From Epiperipatus broadwayi (lineage: Eukaryota; Onychophora; Udeonychophora; Euonychophora; Peripatidae): DNA of 64,000 nucleotides. Under the pieces are notes generated by a model, which was not told where the DNA came from, made no database searches, and saw only the letters and a program-made list of their open reading frames with translations. The stretch's first letter is position 1; every line of letters starts with the position of its first letter. The stretch is taken from positions 15,314,935 to 15,378,934 of the forward strand of contig JAQFVV010012402.1 in NCBI GenBank assembly GCA_028023455.1, given 5' to 3'. Of this stretch, positions 34,620 to 46,330 are shown piece after piece. The translations under genes and the position numbers were made by a program.

Positions 34620-36105
34620 CATTAAGTATATATATTATATTTATATTTCAATATTACATAATGTGTAAATGCAACAAACCCAATGCAACATCTATCATTG
34701 ACAAATTTTGCATTGTCTTCAAAGTAATATAGAGGTATAAATAAACTTTTGAAATCAAAAACACCATTGCAACTGATAACAGTATTAACTTTATTGTATA
34801 TAATATACAATATGAAATAATAAGTAAAATACCAGGATGATAATAAGAATGAAGATAATAAATTAATACTTACACATTATTTTTTTATTTCCAATAATAA
34901 ATTTTACAATCTTAAAAAGTATTTCACTTACATTAATATGAACTTATGTAATATTATAAAATAATATTATTTAAAATCATTTTATTATAGTTTATTACTA
35001 TACAACATTTATAATAATCACACATTTGTTTACTCTTTACGATTGAAATTATTTTTAATTTAAATATTAGAATCATGAAATGAAGCAGAAATATATCTCA
35101 AGTATTAACAATACTCAAATCTTTCATGTATCATAAAGATAAAAAAATATACATCTCTGCTCTATTTCGAGTTAAACCTATTTAATGCATGGCAACAGTT
35201 AATATTTATAATCATATTCACTTATCAAATATTATATAAATAATAATAAAGATCTAATTAAATTAATATGTGTCCTTCATAACTTTATAATAGTTTCCCA
35301 AATGCATATAACAATCATTAATTAATTAATATACATTTTTTAAAATTTATATTTGTTAAATAAGAGGATCATCACTATTATATTTTTAGATACAATGCTT
35401 TGGGAAATTATATTTTTTATAAAATAGAAATAAAATAATATTACCGTTTTTTATTTATTTAATTTGAATGGTGCGATATTGAATAATAACTATGTCAATT
35501 ATTCAAGTCACTATTCTTATGTGGCTCTTTGGGCTCATAAATAATTCATGTCAAAGCTTGCAATGTGATAATTGAATGAAACTATTGCTTTGAATATCCT
35601 ATTTGTTTCTGAACAATAATTTTTTTGTAGATTTTTTTGCCTTTCTAGTTGATAAATATAACAAAATATAAGATATCCATCAATTTTAAAAAGAGATATC
35701 TATTAATATAATTCACTTATTTAACACATTAGGCTTTCCATCTTATTCCTTGGAAAAAATATAGCAAATGAGAGGTGATTCTCTCCCCCACTCTTATTAC
35801 CTTAACAATCCATGTTTTTGATTTCTGTGCTATTAAAATACATAATTAATCCACAGTTAAATTTTTAATCATGAAATATAAAGATAGTCTCTTTAGTTGT
35901 GTTGCTCAGTTTAATGTCTGTTTCTCCAGTTTTTTTATTCAAAACATTGCACTTTTTTTAAAAATCATGCAATCATTTCAAGAAAGTTTTATTAATTTTT
36001 TTTATGTCCTATGTTGCATTCTTTTAAATATATTCATTCACAATAATTGAAAAATAAAGAACAATATTTTATAATTATAAATTTTATTAAACGCACATTA
36101 TTATA
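34620..36105. other. A+T-rich stretch with nothing recognised
   Basis: No gene or repeat-family match was seen. Confidence 0.5.
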
Positions 36106-36233
36106 TTAAGTAATATTTACTAAGATCTTTTCTTCCTATCGTAAGCTTGTGTCTAAGACCTGTAGAGGTCCTTACCTTCGAATTTTTCAGACACTTATTC
36201 TTAAAGGTTACAGCCTTAGTAAATATTACTTAA
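36106..36233. mobile_element. 128-bp MITE with perfect 19-bp inverted ends
   Basis: TTAAGTAATATTTACTAAG (36106-36124) and its exact complement (36215-36233) bound an 90-bp centre. The centre contains a small hairpin, GACCTGTAGAGGTC. The flanks do not show an obvious duplication beyond TA/AA. No coding content. Confidence 0.7.
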
Positions 36234-36257
36234 CAATATTTTATATAATTCTTTTAA

Positions 36258-36297
36258 ATAATAATAATAACAACAACAACAATAATAATAATAATAA
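36258..36297. repeat. Microsatellite (AAT)n/(AAC)n
   Basis: A trinucleotide run. It produces the poly-asparagine in a 95-codon open frame that is not a gene. Confidence 0.8.
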
Positions 36298-36949
36298 AGC
36301 ATTTGCCCCCCTCCTTAAATCCTTTTTTAGTCTTCTTACAGCCCTCTTAGTTATATCCTTTCATTCCAAAAAAATAAAAACAAAAGATAGATTAATTTCA
36401 CCCTATGTTTGCTTTTATTTATGTTATAGCGTCTGATTATCCATTAATTGTTTTAAACTAAAAATTTTAAGTATCTTTAACTCTATAAATAAAGAATAAC
36501 ACCAATAGTAAGATTTCTTAACTATAACATTTTCATATTTATATTTCAGGTAAAATAATGTCACTATAACATAGCAGCCACTAAAATGTTTCCTATGTGA
36601 TTCTTACAAAACATTTTAAATAATTCTAAAATATAACAGTATACATCTTTAGATATAAAAATCATCTAAAAAGATTGTTTATCTGGAACAGTGTCATGTT
36701 TCCAGGGTGTTTGATATATGCATATTTTTTAAAAAACCTGATTGACCTTAATAAAGAATTAAAAAATTGTTATTATCATTATTATCCATCTAGGTGGAAA
36801 GGTTTCAAGCTTCTGGCATTTAAAGTATATTTACTTTCTTCATTGTTTTCATTAGGTAAGCATTTTTTCACATTATATTTTATATGACCCTCATACAATG
36901 GAAATAATTTTTTATACTTTTGTAACTGACGTTTGTTAACATGAGAGTT

Positions 36950-38700
36950 TTTTAATCAAAACAAGATTTATTTAAATTGATACTCCCTACTGACTTCTTC
37001 AATGGTTTTCATGATCCATTCTAAATTCACACATGAACATTTTGGAAATGTTATACTACTTGCTTTGTTTGATTTTTCTTGTGCATCTTTTCCAACTTAG
37101 GAGTTTCTTTCTGTTTTTGTTTGGCTAATTTTACCATTTCCATCATGACTTACATTACTTCTAGGATTTGCAATATATGATTTATTTCTAAATTTATCCT
37201 GGTTTCTAGATGGGGGCAAACAATAATTTGGGACACTTATTAATTGATATGGATTATTTATTACTTTTCTGTTTGTCAACATAATCATGACATAAATTAC
37301 CCATGCCAATAGTATTCAAAATTTCTGCTATTTACTCAATATGGGATTGATTAATAGCTATTAATACTTGTACATTCTTAGACAAGTTGTAATGGATAGT
37401 CTTAATAATCAGGGTTTCTGACAAATTAAATTTGATCAAAATTCTCAACTTAGTTACCTGCCCGTGAAAAAACAGGCAAATTTTCTCCCTGACCTCATCT
37501 ATAGCCTTCCTGTGTCACATGATATCAAACATCATCTTGTTGTTTTGCCAAAATGTTCTAATGTTTTAGGTTGGCTCCTCCATATAATTTATTACTAGTG
37601 ATGGCAATCTTTAGATTTTCTTTAAATGGTGAAAAGTAAACAGTTCTGTCATGCCATCCAGATGTTCTAACAGATTTTCTCCAACTCTACTTTTAAAAGA
37701 TTTATTGATATGAATTTGTCCACAGAATTATACTTTCCAGACACATCCCCTGAAATCACTTTACTTAACTTTGATTGATGCTCACTATTCACAATTGCAG
37801 AATGAAACTCTGTAATACTTTATTTTTTAGGCAATGAATTTAGCAGTATATGATTTATGACTCTCTTTGTTATTACTTCTTCAAATTTCTCTTCTCTAAC
37901 CAAGCCTACCTCTGAGTTACAAAAAGGTTTATCATTTTTCATGACAACATACTATATGAGATTTCTCTTTACTATATACTTCTGTTATTTCACTTGTAAT
38001 TTGATTATCTGTTTTACTCACTTTTACAATCAAATGGCCTATTTAATTCTTCGAAATGTCCAAATCTTTTAATTTTTTATCATCTGGTTGTGATACAATC
38101 ACTAACTCCTGCACATCTTTTAAGGTTTTATCTACCTTATCAAACTGGCTATCTAACTTTAACATTAACTTTCCTTCAAGAGTCTGTTGTGTAATGGATA
38201 AATTTACTTCTTGAATGGTTAATTGATCATTATTTACTTTTATTTTTTTTGAATTATTAATAAATTCTTTTACCTTTTATTTATGGTTCTTCTCTAGATA
38301 TTCAACCTATTTTCTTTCAGTTTTAGTCACTTGCTGATAATTTTCCTATAAATTCTTCCAATTAACTTTTGAGTCTTCTTGAATCTTTTTGACAATTTAT
38401 TAAACATGTTTTTAATTTGATTATTTGTTTGCTTTCATCTTTTCTTTTCTTATCCATCTCCATTATTTTATCAATTTTGTAAATACTTTAAACAGGCTTT
38501 AACCTGTATTTAATGTGCTTTAAAATTCGTAATAATCAAGCATATTGCCAATAGAACTTGCCATCCCTGAAATGCCTAAACATATGCAGAAGTTGTTGTT
38601 TTATTTTCTTAATAATACTTTTACTTCTAAAGAACATTTAGAATGTAAGGCCATATTAATTTTTCTCTGACTAAACCTAACATCTCTTTACAAGTGTTAA
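36950..38700 (-). pseudogene. Decayed gag-like region of an LTR element
   Basis: On - this stretch reads as charged coiled-coil (MEMDKKRKDESKQ; TQQTLEGKLMLKLDSQFDKV), then helical segments (YNSVDKFISI), and then a basic tail (NYCLPPSRNQDKFRNK). This is similar in order and composition to the gag-like regions at 480-1493, 44943-46330 and 53740-55150. Stops are frequent. No RT was found attached. The call rests on composition and similarity of layout. Confidence 0.4.
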
Positions 38701-39479
38701 GAAAAATATGAAAATTATAAATAAATATTAAACAATCTTGCAATACAAGATGAATCTTTTAAGGGACTAAATTGCTATAAAAATGAAATTAACAATCTTG
38801 GTAAAGCATAAAATAGCTTTTAATTTTAGCCTATCGAAGGACAAATATTTCTTTGATAAATCCTCCCCCACTTCCTCCGAAAAATAAATGATAAAAAAGC
38901 CATTAATAACCAGGTCTGCTGAGTGTGAGGTCCATGAATAAATTCTTTAGTGAGAATAGATAGAAACTAATCTACTGATTAGATTAGCTGGCTTCAGATA
39001 TTTGAAAAAAAAAATTCGAAACTTTTTGAAATTTGTATTCGAATCCGGGGTTTTAGTATAGCAAATAGATATGACAAATAAAGATAAATGTCATTGAACC
39101 ATAAGCAAATAAAATGCTATTTTAAATACATAAAAATAAAGTTTTAAATTATTAGACAATATATTTCACATATAAACGTTTATTTTAGACTTAATCATTC
39201 CATTTTTTTAAAAAAGATAAATATTAAATTTGATAAATGAAGTGCATTTTTTTAGTAATAACATAACAATATTATCAGTAAAAAATATTTAGATGCCGGA
39301 GGTTGTTAACTTTTTTGACAACATTTTATCTCTCTCATAAACATTTTACAATGAAGTTCAAAAACTAAAATGTTATCTAATATTTGTTGGCAAATAATTG
39401 TGCAACTGATCGAATATTTATTTATCAGATATTTATATTCACGAATTATGAAATATTTTAAAAGATATATAATATTAGG
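38701..39479. other. A+T-rich stretch with nothing recognised
   Basis: No supported gene or repeat-family signal. Confidence 0.5.
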
Positions 39480-39620
39480 GTATGAGCACAGACTTTCACA
39501 TGACCCACCACTCTCCACTCCATCTAATAATACTGATACACTTAAACACATATATGTTGAAAAGATAAATAATCACCAATATACGTATTTCATGCTAAAC
39601 CAGCAATCATATATATATAT
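39480..39620 (-). mobile_element. HHR-A 3' remnant
   Basis: Has the degenerate GAGCACAGACTTTCA end and GAAAAGATAAAT stretch of HHR-A on -, truncated near the ribozyme. It faces the + copy at 39958. Confidence 0.5.
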
Positions 39621-39957
39621 AAGGAAATTTAATAAAAATTACACATATTTAAAACTTTATAGTTACTAATTCAACTGTAATGGTTTGTATCACCATAGTC
39701 AAAAGAGTTTATGGTGTATTTATTAAGGCTTAAGCTTAGCATGGCAATGTTCATTCTAGAGTTCAAATTTGAGTGAAATTAAACATTTTTCAGGCAGTTG
39801 AAAAATTCATATTTCTCACACTTTTTTTTTTTCAAGCAGAAAATTTACTTATAGTGCTTCGTAAATAAGTTCTAGTTATTTTTTGCTAGTGATATTTTTT
39901 TCTCCTTTATAATATATCTGCAAAGACAAAATTAACATTGCAGCCTAGATAATGTAT

Positions 39958-40168
39958 AATCTTCATATAAACTTAGCACTAATTGTATATATGTGGGAGA
40001 GATGATGATCTGGACCAAATGATGAGTGCTCATCCAGCACAAAATACTTATGTTGAAATTCCTTTTTCACATGTGTGTGGTTATGCATATTGGTTGTATG
40101 AGATAAAGTAGTTAGCTGAAGGGGGGTTAAAAATCTATGTTCAAATCCCCTATAATTAAATCTTCATA
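39958..40168 (+). mobile_element. HHR-A copy with damaged ribozyme
   Basis: The ribozyme segment at about 40005-40060 keeps AUGAUCU, CCAA and a good stem II (GUGCU/AGCAC). The core is AUGAUGA and G12 is A, so it should be dead. The copy ends at the B-box-like GTTCAAATCCCC. Confidence 0.6.
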
Positions 40169-40796
40169 TTTGTAAATTAAGTAAAGGAAAAAAAAAAAAG
40201 AAGTTAATTTGATCTTGATACCTTTATTCACATGATTTTAAACCATTTGTGAAGAAAATATAACATATATAAATAAAAATTTATATAATATGTATAAAAG
40301 CAAAACAGTTTTTTAAATAGACTATTAAAGTGCATCCCCCCCTTTCCTTAAAAAACAATGTTCCGTATATTATGGTAGAGTAGCAAATTTTTAAATTTAT
40401 GGTCTACAGCTTACAGCCCAATTCTGTCATTTCTGATGCTTGAACTTCTTCCAAATTCCAAAGCAATAAAACTTTTCAATTATTATTATTATTGGATGCA
40501 GAAATCTCTTGCTATTAAGTGAAAGAGAACTCATTAATTTCTCTTTGAGGCTTTGAAGAAACCTAGCGGACAAATTTCTAATCACAATTCCATAAGTTTC
40601 AGATATAATTACAATGTGATTATTTATATGCTAAATAAACGTAGATGTGCTACTCACCAACACACATCAGCTAACTTGCTAAGTTTACAGGTAAAGATTT
40701 TGTATAGAAGTGATAGGAAGACTGATAGGTCTGTAATTTCTAACATTTTTTTAATCACCTTTCTTAAATATCAATATTACTATTACATTATTAGTA
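40169..40796. other. A+T-rich stretch with nothing recognised
   Basis: No supported gene or repeat. Confidence 0.5.
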
Positions 40797-41130
40797 TAGG
40801 GTTTGGCAAACTTTTTAACATGAAGACCCCCCCCCCCCCAATAAAAGAACCACAAGGAAAGACGTAAAAAATATGTTTATAAAAAATATGAATTTCTGAA
40901 AGGCTGGGTATATATATCTGAACATTTATTTTAGCAATAGAACTTAATAGATGTATACATCTTAATAAAAATAAACTCTTAAAAATAAATAAAAACAAAA
41001 AATTACTTCGACAATTTTTTTTTCCATATGTCAAAGCATCAGCCGAGAAGTGATCCCGCGACAACTGTCTGCAAGTAACTGTTTGCTTGCAACGCTGCTG
41101 CGCTGACATCTCCTCTCGGCTACCAACGCA
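40797..41130 (+). mobile_element. hAT-like fragment with a G+C-rich end
   Basis: The start TAGGGTTTGGCAAACTTTTT resembles hAT-family ends of the CAGGGGTCGGCAAACT type. A (C)12 tract follows, and then a G+C-rich palindromic stretch at 41035-41130 (AGCCGAGA with TCTCGGCT; GCAAGTAAC with TTTGCTTGC). The matching right terminus was not found, so it is truncated or diverged. Confidence 0.4.
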
Positions 41131-42102
41131 TGACAAGATTTGTTTTAATCACAATTTTCTAATATTTAAACATTCATCATATACAGTAATTACTATTCTA
41201 TAATAAGGCTGCATTCAAGAAACAATATGGTAAAACACATTTTCCTAGATTCATCAAAAGTATTTATGTACAAATTACAAGAGGAAATAAAAATGAGTTT
41301 AGGTTTATCACGATGAAAAGAGCCACGAGATTGCAATCAAAAAGCCACATGATGTCATTTAGAAATTTGGTATATACATTTGAACAATTTTTATACATCT
41401 TCACTTGCTATTTTTAAGATATGAATTATAATTCTACAATTTTTCAGAGTTTCTCTCCTCTTCATAGATTTAAGTGTATCATATCTTAATAGCACCAGAA
41501 TGTGTATATTAACCTATAATTTCTTCTATTGGCATACTTAAGTGAGGCCAGGAATTTTCTACCAATACATCTTTTTCAAACAAGGGTTAACATGATTAGC
41601 TTGCATGGATAATTTGACAACATTCCGCAGTAGAATGCTTCACATCAGACATCATGCAGTTCACTACATGTCTTGGAGATTTCTGCACGTTATACATCTC
41701 TCTCTCTACTTCAAGTATCATCATTGCAAAATCCAGCAATTACTCATTATTTTTTGCTATCCATCATACATGTCTAGAGTTGATTTTCATATCCATCAAT
41801 ATTACCAAAGTTAGTACTACCTTTTTACTTAAGTGATGGAAATCTGTTGGTTCCACTGTGTTTCAATCCATTCTTTCTATTGGTCATCCAATTTCTTCTT
41901 TTTTGGATCTATTTCTGAATATGAAATTGGTGTTTAAAGATAATGATTTATATGTTTGGTTGGCATTGGGATCTTTTTGATTTATTCTGGTTAACCTAAT
42001 TTTCTAGGTCCATCCTGAGAGACCTGTTGATCTTATTTTTTCCAGTCTATTTTGGGGCTTTTTTTTCTCTTGCCTAGTTTTATTACATTTATATGCAGAT
42101 CA
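41131..42102. other. Region left of the Penelope insertion, probably part of an old LTR element
   Basis: Weak lysine- and asparagine-rich readings on - continue the element at 44943-46330 across the insertion. No certain motif. Confidence 0.3.
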
Positions 42103-42116
42103 TTATCCTCTCTAAA
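42103..42116. repeat. Left 14-bp target duplication of the Penelope insertion
   Basis: TTATCCTCTCTAAA is repeated exactly at 44929-44942. Bases outside the two copies differ. Confidence 0.85.
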
Positions 42117-42268
42117 AAATACTTAATTGTAATTATTAATTAGAGAAAATATAACTTACTATTAAAAATTTTCGGCTGAACGTTTTCGAGGAACCATGCC
42201 TCATACTCATAGCCTTCATGAAAAGTATAATAAATATATGCAAATGTAAATATTCAAATAAGCTACTG

Positions 42269-43528
42269 TTACGTAGCCCATTTTTTCGAGATCTCGAAGC
42301 ATGTGTCCTTTCTGTTAATGGCATGGATGTCTCTATTAATATAGAATGCCTCCTTTATTTTTCTCCTGTAATCATTTGGCTCTGAACATAAAATAATGGG
42401 GTTGGCAGGTATGAAGTTGTGCCCAGATTGTTTACTATGTTCGAAAAATACAGAGGATGTGCTGCCGTTTGTTTGAGCTCTGTTGAATGTGTAACGATGT
42501 TGAGCCAATCTGGTATTAATTGTGGCTTTCGTTTCCCCATAATATGTAGCGTGGCATCCGGCTTGAGGGCAGGAAATAGAGTACACCACGTGTGGGGTGA
42601 GCGATCGATCAATGTGGTCTTTAGAGTTATTGATCAACCTATTGGAATTGGGTGGAGTTCTGAATATTATGTTGAATTTATTGTTTAAAGTTTTCGTTAG
42701 TTTGCTGGATATTTTAGGGATGTAGGGGATTGTTATTCTAGGTAGATTAGTGCGAGGTAATTTATTGTTTATTGTACTATTAAATTTCATGATTATCTTT
42801 TTAATGGTTTTATATTTGAATTCTGCTGCCAATAGATCTTTAGTATAATTGTTTATATTTTCCTTCCTATGTGCTTCGTATTTACACAGATGAAAGTTTC
42901 TAAACAAAAATGCATTAAGACCTGCAAATTTGTGCGATGCGGGTGAGTTAGAGTTAGGGTGGATACAGCTGCGAATTTCAAATGGTTTAACAATCATTTT
43001 GTAATCTATTGAATGGCGATTTCTCGATAAAGAGAGGTCGAGATATTTGAGTTCTTTATTATTTTCATATGTGATAGTGAATGATAGTTTGGTTGAGTTT
43101 TGTAATTCACGTTGTATATTTAAAATATTATTTTTAGAGGTTATGATGAAAATATCGTCTACATATCGTATATATATGAAGTCTAGGTTAGTGTTGAAGT
43201 ATTTTGGAATGATGGATTGCTCGTATTTATTTAAATATATACTAGATAAAACACCACTAATAGGAAGGCCCATGGGCCAACCATCTTGCATTGTATACCA
43301 TTTGTTTTCGAAGAGTGTAAATATATGGGAATCAAGCCATGTCAAGAAAGCCATAATAAATTTAATTCTTTCATTAGGACAAGATACTCGTAACAGCTCT
43401 TCGTGTATAATTTGGATGGATGCTTTTCTGTTAATTGATCCGTATAATTCCTTCACATCCATCGTAGCCATAACAGAACTATGAGAGATTTGAATACTAT
43501 GAGAGATTTGAATACTCAAATCTCTCAT
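42269..43528 (-). CDS. Penelope-like RT and GIY-YIG endonuclease, 5'-truncated, left arm
   Basis: 419 codons open on -. RT motifs: MDVKELYGSI with the catalytic D24, GWPMGLPISG at 83-92 and YVDD at 122-125. C-terminal GIY-YIG nuclease: VVYSI at 314-318, CPQAGC, YYGE at 329-332, R340, H344 and the metal-binding glutamate at E393. In this class the RT copies RNA and the GIY-YIG domain nicks DNA. Complete proteins are longer at the N-terminus; here everything before the first catalytic motif is missing. The first residues (MRDLSIQISHS) are encoded by the junction and the opposite arm, so the ATG is an accident of the palindrome. It differs from the right-arm frame at about four residues (E/G236, G/S355, S/L382, N/D385). 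A truncated enzyme of this kind is unlikely to be active. Confidence 0.85.
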   Translation of the reverse strand: MRDLSIQISHSIQISHSSVMATMDVKELYGSINRKASIQIIHEELLRVSCPNERIKFIMAFLTWLDSHIFTLFENKWYTMQDGWPMGLPISGVLSSIYLNKYEQSIIPKYFNTNLDFIYIRYVDDIFIITSKNNILNIQRELQNSTKLSFTITYENNKELKYLDLSLSRNRHSIDYKMIVKPFEIRSCIHPNSNSPASHKFAGLNAFLFRNFHLCKYEAHRKENINNYTKDLLAAEFKYKTIKKIIMKFNSTINNKLPRTNLPRITIPYIPKISSKLTKTLNNKFNIIFRTPPNSNRLINNSKDHIDRSLTPHVVYSISCPQAGCHATYYGETKATINTRLAQHRYTFNRAQTNGSTSSVFFEHSKQSGHNFIPANPIILCSEPNDYRRKIKEAFYINRDIHAINRKDTCFEISKKWAT

Positions 43529-44740
43529 AGTTCTGTTATGGCTACGATGGATGTGAAGGAATTATACGGATCAATTAACAGAAAAGCATCCATCCAAATT
43601 ATACACGAAGAGCTGTTACGAGTATCTTGTCCTAATGAAAGAATTAAATTTATTATGGCTTTCTTGACATGGCTTGATTCCCATATATTTACACTCTTCG
43701 AAAACAAATGGTACACAATGCAAGATGGTTGGCCCATGGGCCTTCCTATTAGTGGTGTTTTATCTAGTATATATTTAAATAAATACGAGCAATCCATCAT
43801 TCCAAAATACTTCAACACTAACCTAGACTTCATATATATACGATATGTAGACGATATTTTCATCATAACCTCTAAAAATAATATTTTAAATATACAACGT
43901 GAATTACAAAACTCAACCAAACTATCATTCACTATCACATATGAAAATAATAAAGAACTCAAATATCTCGACCTCTCTTTATCGAGAAATCGCCATTCAA
44001 TAGATTACAAAATGATTGTTAAACCATTTGAAATTCGCAGCTGTATCCACCCTAACTCTAACTCACCCGCATCGCACAAATTTGCAGGTCTTAATGCATT
44101 TTTGTTTAGAAACTTTCATCTGTGTAAATACGAAGCACATAGGAAGGAAAATATAAACAATTATACTAAAGATCTATTGGCAGCAGGATTCAAATATAAA
44201 ACCATTAAAAAGATAATCATGAAATTTAATAGTACAATAAACAATAAATTACCTCGCACTAATCTACCTAGAATAACAATCCCCTACATCCCTAAAATAT
44301 CCAGCAAACTAACGAAAACTTTAAACAATAAATTCAACATAATATTCAGAACTCCACCCAATTCCAATAGGTTGATCAATAACTCTAAAGACCACATTGA
44401 TCGATCGCTCACCCCACACGTGGTGTACTCTATTTCCTGCCCTCAAGCCGGATGCCACGCTACATATTATGGGGAAACGAAAGCCACAATTAATACCAGA
44501 TTGGCTCAACATCGTTACACATTCAACAGAGCTCAAACGAACAGCAGCACATCCTCTGTATTTTTCGAACATAGTAAACAATCTGGGCACAACTTCATAC
44601 CTGCCAACCCCATTATTTTATGTTTAGAGCCAGATGATTACAGGAGAAAAATAAAGGAGGCATTCTATATTAATAGAGACATCCATGCCATTAACAGAAA
44701 GGACACATGCTTCGAGATCTCGAAAAAATGGGCTACGTAA
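43481..44740 (+). CDS. Penelope-like RT and GIY-YIG endonuclease, 5'-truncated, right arm
   Basis: Mirror image of the left-arm frame, also 419 codons, ending in the same KKWAT before the stop. Motifs and positions are the same (D24, YVDD 122-125, YYGE 329-332, E393). Residues 1-12 (MRDLNTMRDLNT) come from the opposite arm across the centre, again showing that the start is not native. All RT motifs upstream of the first catalytic aspartate are absent. Both frames are open despite truncation, as expected of a very recent insertion; selection is not needed to explain it. Confidence 0.85.
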   Translation: MRDLNTMRDLNTQISHSSVMATMDVKELYGSINRKASIQIIHEELLRVSCPNERIKFIMAFLTWLDSHIFTLFENKWYTMQDGWPMGLPISGVLSSIYLNKYEQSIIPKYFNTNLDFIYIRYVDDIFIITSKNNILNIQRELQNSTKLSFTITYENNKELKYLDLSLSRNRHSIDYKMIVKPFEIRSCIHPNSNSPASHKFAGLNAFLFRNFHLCKYEAHRKENINNYTKDLLAAGFKYKTIKKIIMKFNSTINNKLPRTNLPRITIPYIPKISSKLTKTLNNKFNIIFRTPPNSNRLINNSKDHIDRSLTPHVVYSISCPQAGCHATYYGETKATINTRLAQHRYTFNRAQTNSSTSSVFFEHSKQSGHNFIPANPIILCLEPDDYRRKIKEAFYINRDIHAINRKDTCFEISKKWAT

Positions 44741-44794
44741 CAGTAGCTTATTTGAATATTTACATTTGCATATATTTATTATACTTTTCATGAA

Positions 44795-44835
44795 GGCTAT
44801 GAGTATGAGGCATGGTTCCTCGAAAACGTTCAGCC
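44795..44835 (+). ncRNA. Hammerhead-like relic in the Penelope 3' tail
   Basis: Downstream of the stop, GGCU (44795) pairs with AGCC (44832). Between them lie GAGG-loop-CCUC and GAAA, then the self-complementary AACGUU followed by C. This is the hammerhead layout, and GAAA followed by a short palindromic stem III is usual in Penelope ribozymes. However the segment that should read CUGANGA is AUGAGUAU, so it is a variant or dead form. The same structure is mirrored in the left arm near 42175-42215. Confidence 0.3.
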
Positions 44836-44928
44836 GAAAATTTTTAATAGTAAGTTATATTTTCTCTAATTAATAATTACAATTAAGTATTTTTTGTTTT
44901 TACATATAAGGAGAAATTAAAACCATAT

Positions 44929-44942
44929 TTATCCTCTCTAAA
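44929..44942. repeat. Right 14-bp target duplication of the Penelope insertion
   Basis: Exact copy of 42103-42116 (TTATCCTCTCTAAA). Confidence 0.85.
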
Positions 44943-46330
44943 GTAAAACTTGTTCTACAGTTTAAACTTCCTTATTTATCTGATCATCTCAATCATCATA
45001 TGCTTTATGTGATTGGGAAAGTTGTGCAATACTATCGTTATAATATGGTTTTCATGATTGTCAGAGCTGTTAGCTACATATCTTCTGAAACCAGGGTATA
45101 GACTTTTTTAGCAGGTCCTTTTTCTCATATACTTGGTGCTTAATATCTTTCTGTTAATTTTCACTTCAGTAGTGGATTAACATAACTTGATTAATCTCTT
45201 GATAATTGCAAGGCTTACTAATAGTAAATCCTAATCAAACTTAGAATTTTCCTGCAAATAGCAGCAAAGAATCACAAAGTGCAATTTTTTCTAACATAGA
45301 GTTCAAACTAAAATACCTTTCTAAACTATTGAGGTATGTTAGCAGAGTCTAAAAATCATTTATTTTCAAAAATTAATCTACTATATCAGATACAAAGTTG
45401 TATGAAAATCTAAGCTTTGCTCTTCTCTTTCCACTCACATCTCAATGTTACTTGATTTCTTTTTAACTGAGATTATATCGGGATGATCTCTATTTTTTGG
45501 ATTCTTTTTTTTAATATCTGATTTTTTTCTTTGACTATTAATGCCTTTTGATTTCCACTCTTCACAATTTCTACCACTTTCTGCAGGTTCTTGGTTTTTT
45601 GTTTATCCTATTTTTGTTTCATTATATTTCACAGTGATTTCAGCCACTTTATAATTTAAACTCATCAATGCTTTTTTTAAATCTCATTATTTCTTCCTTG
45701 ATTTTGATTATTTGTAATTTGTGTGTACATTCCTATCTTGCTGTTCATTGCTATTTTTAATTTCTGCAGTAATATTCTCTACTTGCTTTTTTATTTTGTT
45801 TTTTATTTGTTCAAACATTTCCATAAACATTTTTATTATCCCATTGAACTAATCGTCACTCCTATTGGCTATTAAAACTTTTGGATTCCTTCAACTTGCA
45901 ATTCTTTGACACTGATATGCATCAAGCTCATGGGTTCTGAAGTATCTATGTTATTTATTGTTATATTTTTTCAGTTTTTCCCTAAGTCTGCACCTTTATA
46001 TTAACTCATATTAATTACAATAATGCTATCATTCATTTTTTATTTTTGTTTCTGTTTTTAATAGTAATAGTGTATCCATTCATCATCTCCATTCTATAGC
46101 ATTTCATCCATCTTGGATCCTTTTTGTCTAATCACACTTAACATACTCCTTATTGCAGGACTTTCATTTCTACTTCATTTTGTCAACTTGCCTAAATAAA
46201 TTTTATTAGCTTGTTTATGACCTGCCTAGACATAATGCATTTTTTATTTTCATATTTTTCATTTTAATTTCAATGTATTCCTTTAGTATTATCATCATCT
46301 TTTTACTTCAAAGTCTACATATAGTATATA
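44943..46330 (-). pseudogene. Decayed gag-like region of an LTR element
   Basis: On - the frames give coiled-coil-like, lysine/glutamate-rich pieces (EMFEQIKNKIKKQVENITAE), followed by a leucine- and aromatic-rich helical part (LTYLNSLERYFSLNSMLEKI, then DSLLLFAGKF). The charged coiled coil then capsid order is that of retrotransposon gag. Many stops are present. The Penelope dimer interrupts it at its downstream side. Confidence 0.4.

Larger units (their letters stand above)
42117..44928. mobile_element. Penelope-like element, head-to-head inverted dimer
   Basis: Two copies of a 5'-truncated Penelope-like element face each other, 5' ends at the centre (about 43513) and 3' ends outward. The arms are nearly identical. 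I count about five base differences in the coding part and one 18-bp extra repeat (ACTATGAGAGATTTGAAT) in the left arm at the junction. The right arm has about 32 extra bases beyond the shared end. The whole unit sits between exact 14-bp direct repeats, so it entered as one event or was resolved into one unit at insertion. Both RT/GIY-YIG frames are open. The near-identity makes it the youngest insertion recognised here. Confidence 0.9.

Noticed and set aside
36149-36436. 95-codon frame with poly-Asn
   Set aside because: Starts inside the 128-bp MITE and runs through a microsatellite.
42419-43484. 89- and 145-codon frames on + in the left Penelope arm and the same frames on - in the right arm
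   Set aside because: Antisense shadows of the RT/GIY-YIG frame, duplicated by the palindrome.
43481-43528. ATG starts of the two Penelope frames as native starts
   Set aside because: The first codons are read from the opposite arm across the centre; the native N-terminus is missing.
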